Below are positions 31,474 through 33,393 of a DNA stretch of 33,393 bases, piece by piece. A program made the translations under genes and the position numbers. The stretch is from NCBI GenBank assembly GCA_017471465.1, contig JAFUTI010000021.1, positions 1-33,393 of the forward strand, read 5' to 3'. The notes beneath the pieces were generated by a model that saw only the letters and a program-made list of their open reading frames with translations, searched no databases and had not been told where the DNA came from. The DNA is from Prevotella sp. GTDB taxonomy: Bacteria > Bacteroidota > Bacteroidia > Bacteroidales > Bacteroidaceae. The number at the start of each line of letters is the position of its first letter. Position 1 is the stretch's first letter.

Positions 31474-33153
31474 TCAACGGGGAATAAGCTGGATATGGCT
31501 GTCGAAATCCTTGGAAGAACCGTCAATGCCAAACATAGACTTCAACAAACGCTTACGGATATTGCCCAGATTGTTTTTCTTGACATTGACGATGTTGCAG
31601 ATTTCCGTGGGTATAAACCTGAGACGCAAAAGGATGCAGATATCGGTTTCACGACGGTCTATCTTATAGTCAAGATGGTTGATGGTATGCATAAAGTTGG
31701 GCATATACTGCTTAGCGACGGAACGAAGTTCCTTCCACTCGTCATCGGAAACGACAGAAGCGGTGGAGGCTATCTTGTGAAATTTCATAATAATGGGCAG
31801 TTGTAGTAGAACATCACCAAGATCCCACTCTTCAGGTGATTTGTTATCACTCTGCATTTCTGCCAAGAGGTTTTTGGCTTGTTCGTATTCATGGGCGACA
31901 GCCTCGTATTTTTCCCTGAATCTGTCATGCTGCTGCTCCAAACTATCCTTTTCACTTTTCAACCGATGGAACTCAATCATGCCGAGGGCATATTTACTTG
32001 AAAGACGGTAAAGTTGTTGGCGGTCTTTAGCTCTGATAACACTGACAATCCATAGTGACAACAGTACAACTATGGCAAATATCAAAATAGAGACAGATAG
32101 CCAAAACCGTAGACGGTCAGCTTTCTGCCTCTGCTCTTCGGCCTCGTGCTGATGTCGGGTATAGTTATATAACCCGTGAATATTCTGGAGTTTCGACTGT
32201 TCCAACTCATAGAAAGCTGAATCTACTGAGGACGTGTAGAGAGAAGCATATTTTATCAGCGAATCCGGTTTTTCCCCATCGCTATATAAAGAATGTAAAC
32301 CTTTGTAGCCCAACCTGATGTTACTTTTTGTTTTTCCAAAGTTAACAAGCTGATGGAAATAATACAGTGCAGAGTCACGCTGTCCAGTCCCTTGATAGTA
32401 GAGACCTTTATAATAATAAAGCAGATAATACCGTGTGCTTTGGAATGTATCGCTCTCAGCTAAAGATGAGTGATACTGATAAAGATCTAGATAGATCTTG
32501 GCTTCAACATATTGCCGACGAGACAGCAGGATGTAGATGGGAGTTGCCAAGAAGGTGTTGGCGATACTGGTGTCGCCATATTCTAATAATCGGCTACGAG
32601 TCAGATGATTAACAATCACAGTACTATCCTCATTACCTAAGCCATAATAACAAGCTGCAGTCTGCCCATAAGCCAAGATGGCCGAGAGGGTATCCTTGGC
32701 AAGCCAAGCATAGTGAGTTGCAGAAAGGTAATCGTTGATAGCATCACGATAGAGGCATTCACTACGGAAAAGATTGCCTGACTGTCCGTAAACGCATGAC
32801 AACAGCCTATAGTCGCAGCCGCTATCCAGGGTATCTGCAGCATCGGTAGCGTCCTGATAGCAGTGGAGGGCTTGGGGGGCATCGCCTAAATCACGGTAGG
32901 CACAGCCAAGAAGATAGTGGGCACGCATCCGCTGGTTGGGCGTGCCATGATAGTCGTAGTACTCCGAAGCCTCTAAAAGCAACGAGTCGATACCGTCGGT
33001 CATAGGCATATAATTGCGGTTCAGGCTGTCGGCCCTGTCGAGCAGTGCCAACATTCGACTGCTTCTGCCACCGTCGCAGGCAGCAAGAACCAGCACTGCA
33101 AAGCAAAGCAGAGTAGAAAACGACAAGTATCCTATAACAGATTTGCAATTCAC
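31474..33153 (-). CDS. TPR-repeat membrane lipoprotein regulator with C-terminal HTH
   Basis: A 559-residue protein of a type common in Bacteroidales. I start at the GTG at 33153 (MNCKSVIGYLSFSTLLCFAV...LAAC lipobox). The frame is open to 33282, but that stretch crosses the promoter and the rRNA terminator. Residues 40-330 are TPR-like helices (RAHYLLGCAYRDLGDAPQAL; YYYKGLYYQGTGQRDSALYY). One membrane segment lies at about 350-373 and a coiled coil at 395-435. The end is a LuxR-like HTH at about 490-545 (RRETDICILLRLRFIPTEIC, NIVNVKKNNLGNIRKRLL). It would sense outside the membrane and act on DNA or partners inside. It lies upstream of, and on the same strand as, the toxin operon (131-bp gap). 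Confidence 0.85.
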   Translation of the reverse strand: MNCKSVIGYLSFSTLLCFAVLVLAACDGGRSSRMLALLDRADSLNRNYMPMTDGIDSLLLEASEYYDYHGTPNQRMRAHYLLGCAYRDLGDAPQALHCYQDATDAADTLDSGCDYRLLSCVYGQSGNLFRSECLYRDAINDYLSATHYAWLAKDTLSAILAYGQTAACYYGLGNEDSTVIVNHLTRSRLLEYGDTSIANTFLATPIYILLSRRQYVEAKIYLDLYQYHSSLAESDTFQSTRYYLLYYYKGLYYQGTGQRDSALYYFHQLVNFGKTKSNIRLGYKGLHSLYSDGEKPDSLIKYASLYTSSVDSAFYELEQSKLQNIHGLYNYTRHQHEAEEQRQKADRLRFWLSVSILIFAIVVLLSLWIVSVIRAKDRQQLYRLSSKYALGMIEFHRLKSEKDSLEQQHDRFREKYEAVAHEYEQAKNLLAEMQSDNKSPEEWDLGDVLLQLPIIMKFHKIASTASVVSDDEWKELRSVAKQYMPNFMHTINHLDYKIDRRETDICILLRLRFIPTEICNIVNVKKNNLGNIRKRLLKSMFGIDGSSKDFDSHIQLIPR

Positions 33154-33157
33154 GGCA

Positions 33158-33188
33158 CAAAGGTAACAATATTTTTTGGCAAAGCAAA
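33158..33188 (-). promoter_or_regulatory. Promoter of the TPR regulator gene
   Basis: TTTG (33185-33188) and TACCTTTG (33158-33165) on the minus strand are separated by 19 bp. The GTG start codon begins 4 bp after the -7 element, so the mRNA should be leaderless. Confidence 0.8.
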
Positions 33189-33212
33189 ACTTATTGTCGA
33201 ATATAGAGATAC

Positions 33213-33248
33213 GAAAGAAGCCCTGTCTCATTGCTGAAACAGGGCTTC
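33213..33248 (-). terminator. Intrinsic terminator of the rRNA operon
   Basis: GAAGCCCTGT pairs perfectly with ACAGGGCTTC (33217-33226 and 33239-33248) around a 12-nt loop, followed by TTTC on the minus strand. It lies 10 bp past the 5S gene. Confidence 0.85.
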
Positions 33249-33258
33249 GCTTGAAAGA

Positions 33259-33368
<110 letters not shown>

Positions 33369-33393
33369 TATGGGTTATGACATCTTGAACACA

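Overview
The window looks like a chromosome segment from a Bacteroidales bacterium, most likely Prevotella or a close relative. The evidence is the recurrent Bacteroidetes promoter form TTTG-N19/20-TAnnTTTG, gene orders such as DUF177-rpmF-fabH-era...der and lptB-mlaE-mlaF, type IX secretion (T9SS) C-terminal signals, DUF3244, and a 5S rRNA of the Bacteroidetes form. Family names come from reading the proteins; no database search was possible.

Layout. (1) 1-3.7 kb, minus strand: start of a secreted protein, then an operon of a CPA2 antiporter, lolD and a shortened CvfB-like S1 protein. (2) 3.7-5.4 kb, plus strand: asd and a small lipoprotein, ending in a bidirectional terminator shared with a convergent tRNA-Leu/tRNA-Val pair. 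(3) 5.6-10.2 kb, minus: topoisomerase IV subunit A followed by overlapping genes for an outer-membrane barrel and an S41 protease lipoprotein, then a separate tRNA-Val(CAC). (4) 10.5-12.9 kb, plus: lptB-mlaE-mlaF, an envelope lipid-transport operon, meeting the next operon tail to tail with 1 nt between stop codons. (5) 12.9-18.7 kb, minus: DUF177, rpmF, fabH, era, a secreted T9SS-type protein inserted before der, and a lipoprotein; then an orphan histidine kinase.

(6) 19.9-31.4 kb, minus: the accessory region. A promoter at about 31.37 kb drives four secreted proteins in order (DUF3244-like; a coiled-coil protein with a T9SS sorting domain and an S74-like tail; a small protein ending in a YD-like motif; a 1996-residue SpvB/FG-GAP/RHS protein). 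The RHS protein ends in a predicted HNH nuclease toxin. Behind it lies an AT-rich string of small genes that look like immunity genes: two DUF2019-like, one 3-TM membrane protein, one Imm26-like, one DUF6881-like remnant, and a barstar-like fusion, with one outer-membrane protein among them. Mobile-element debris runs through the string: a 23-codon remnant of a REP-associated tyrosine transposase (RAYT), GGGGACAG hairpins in opposite orientation on either side of the barstar-like gene, and two related CAGGG/CCCTG palindromes. I read this as a surface-displayed polymorphic toxin locus with a collected immunity array.

(7) 31.4 kb to the end: a TPR membrane regulator with an apparently leaderless GTG start, lying just downstream of the 5S gene and terminator of an rRNA operon that runs off the right edge.
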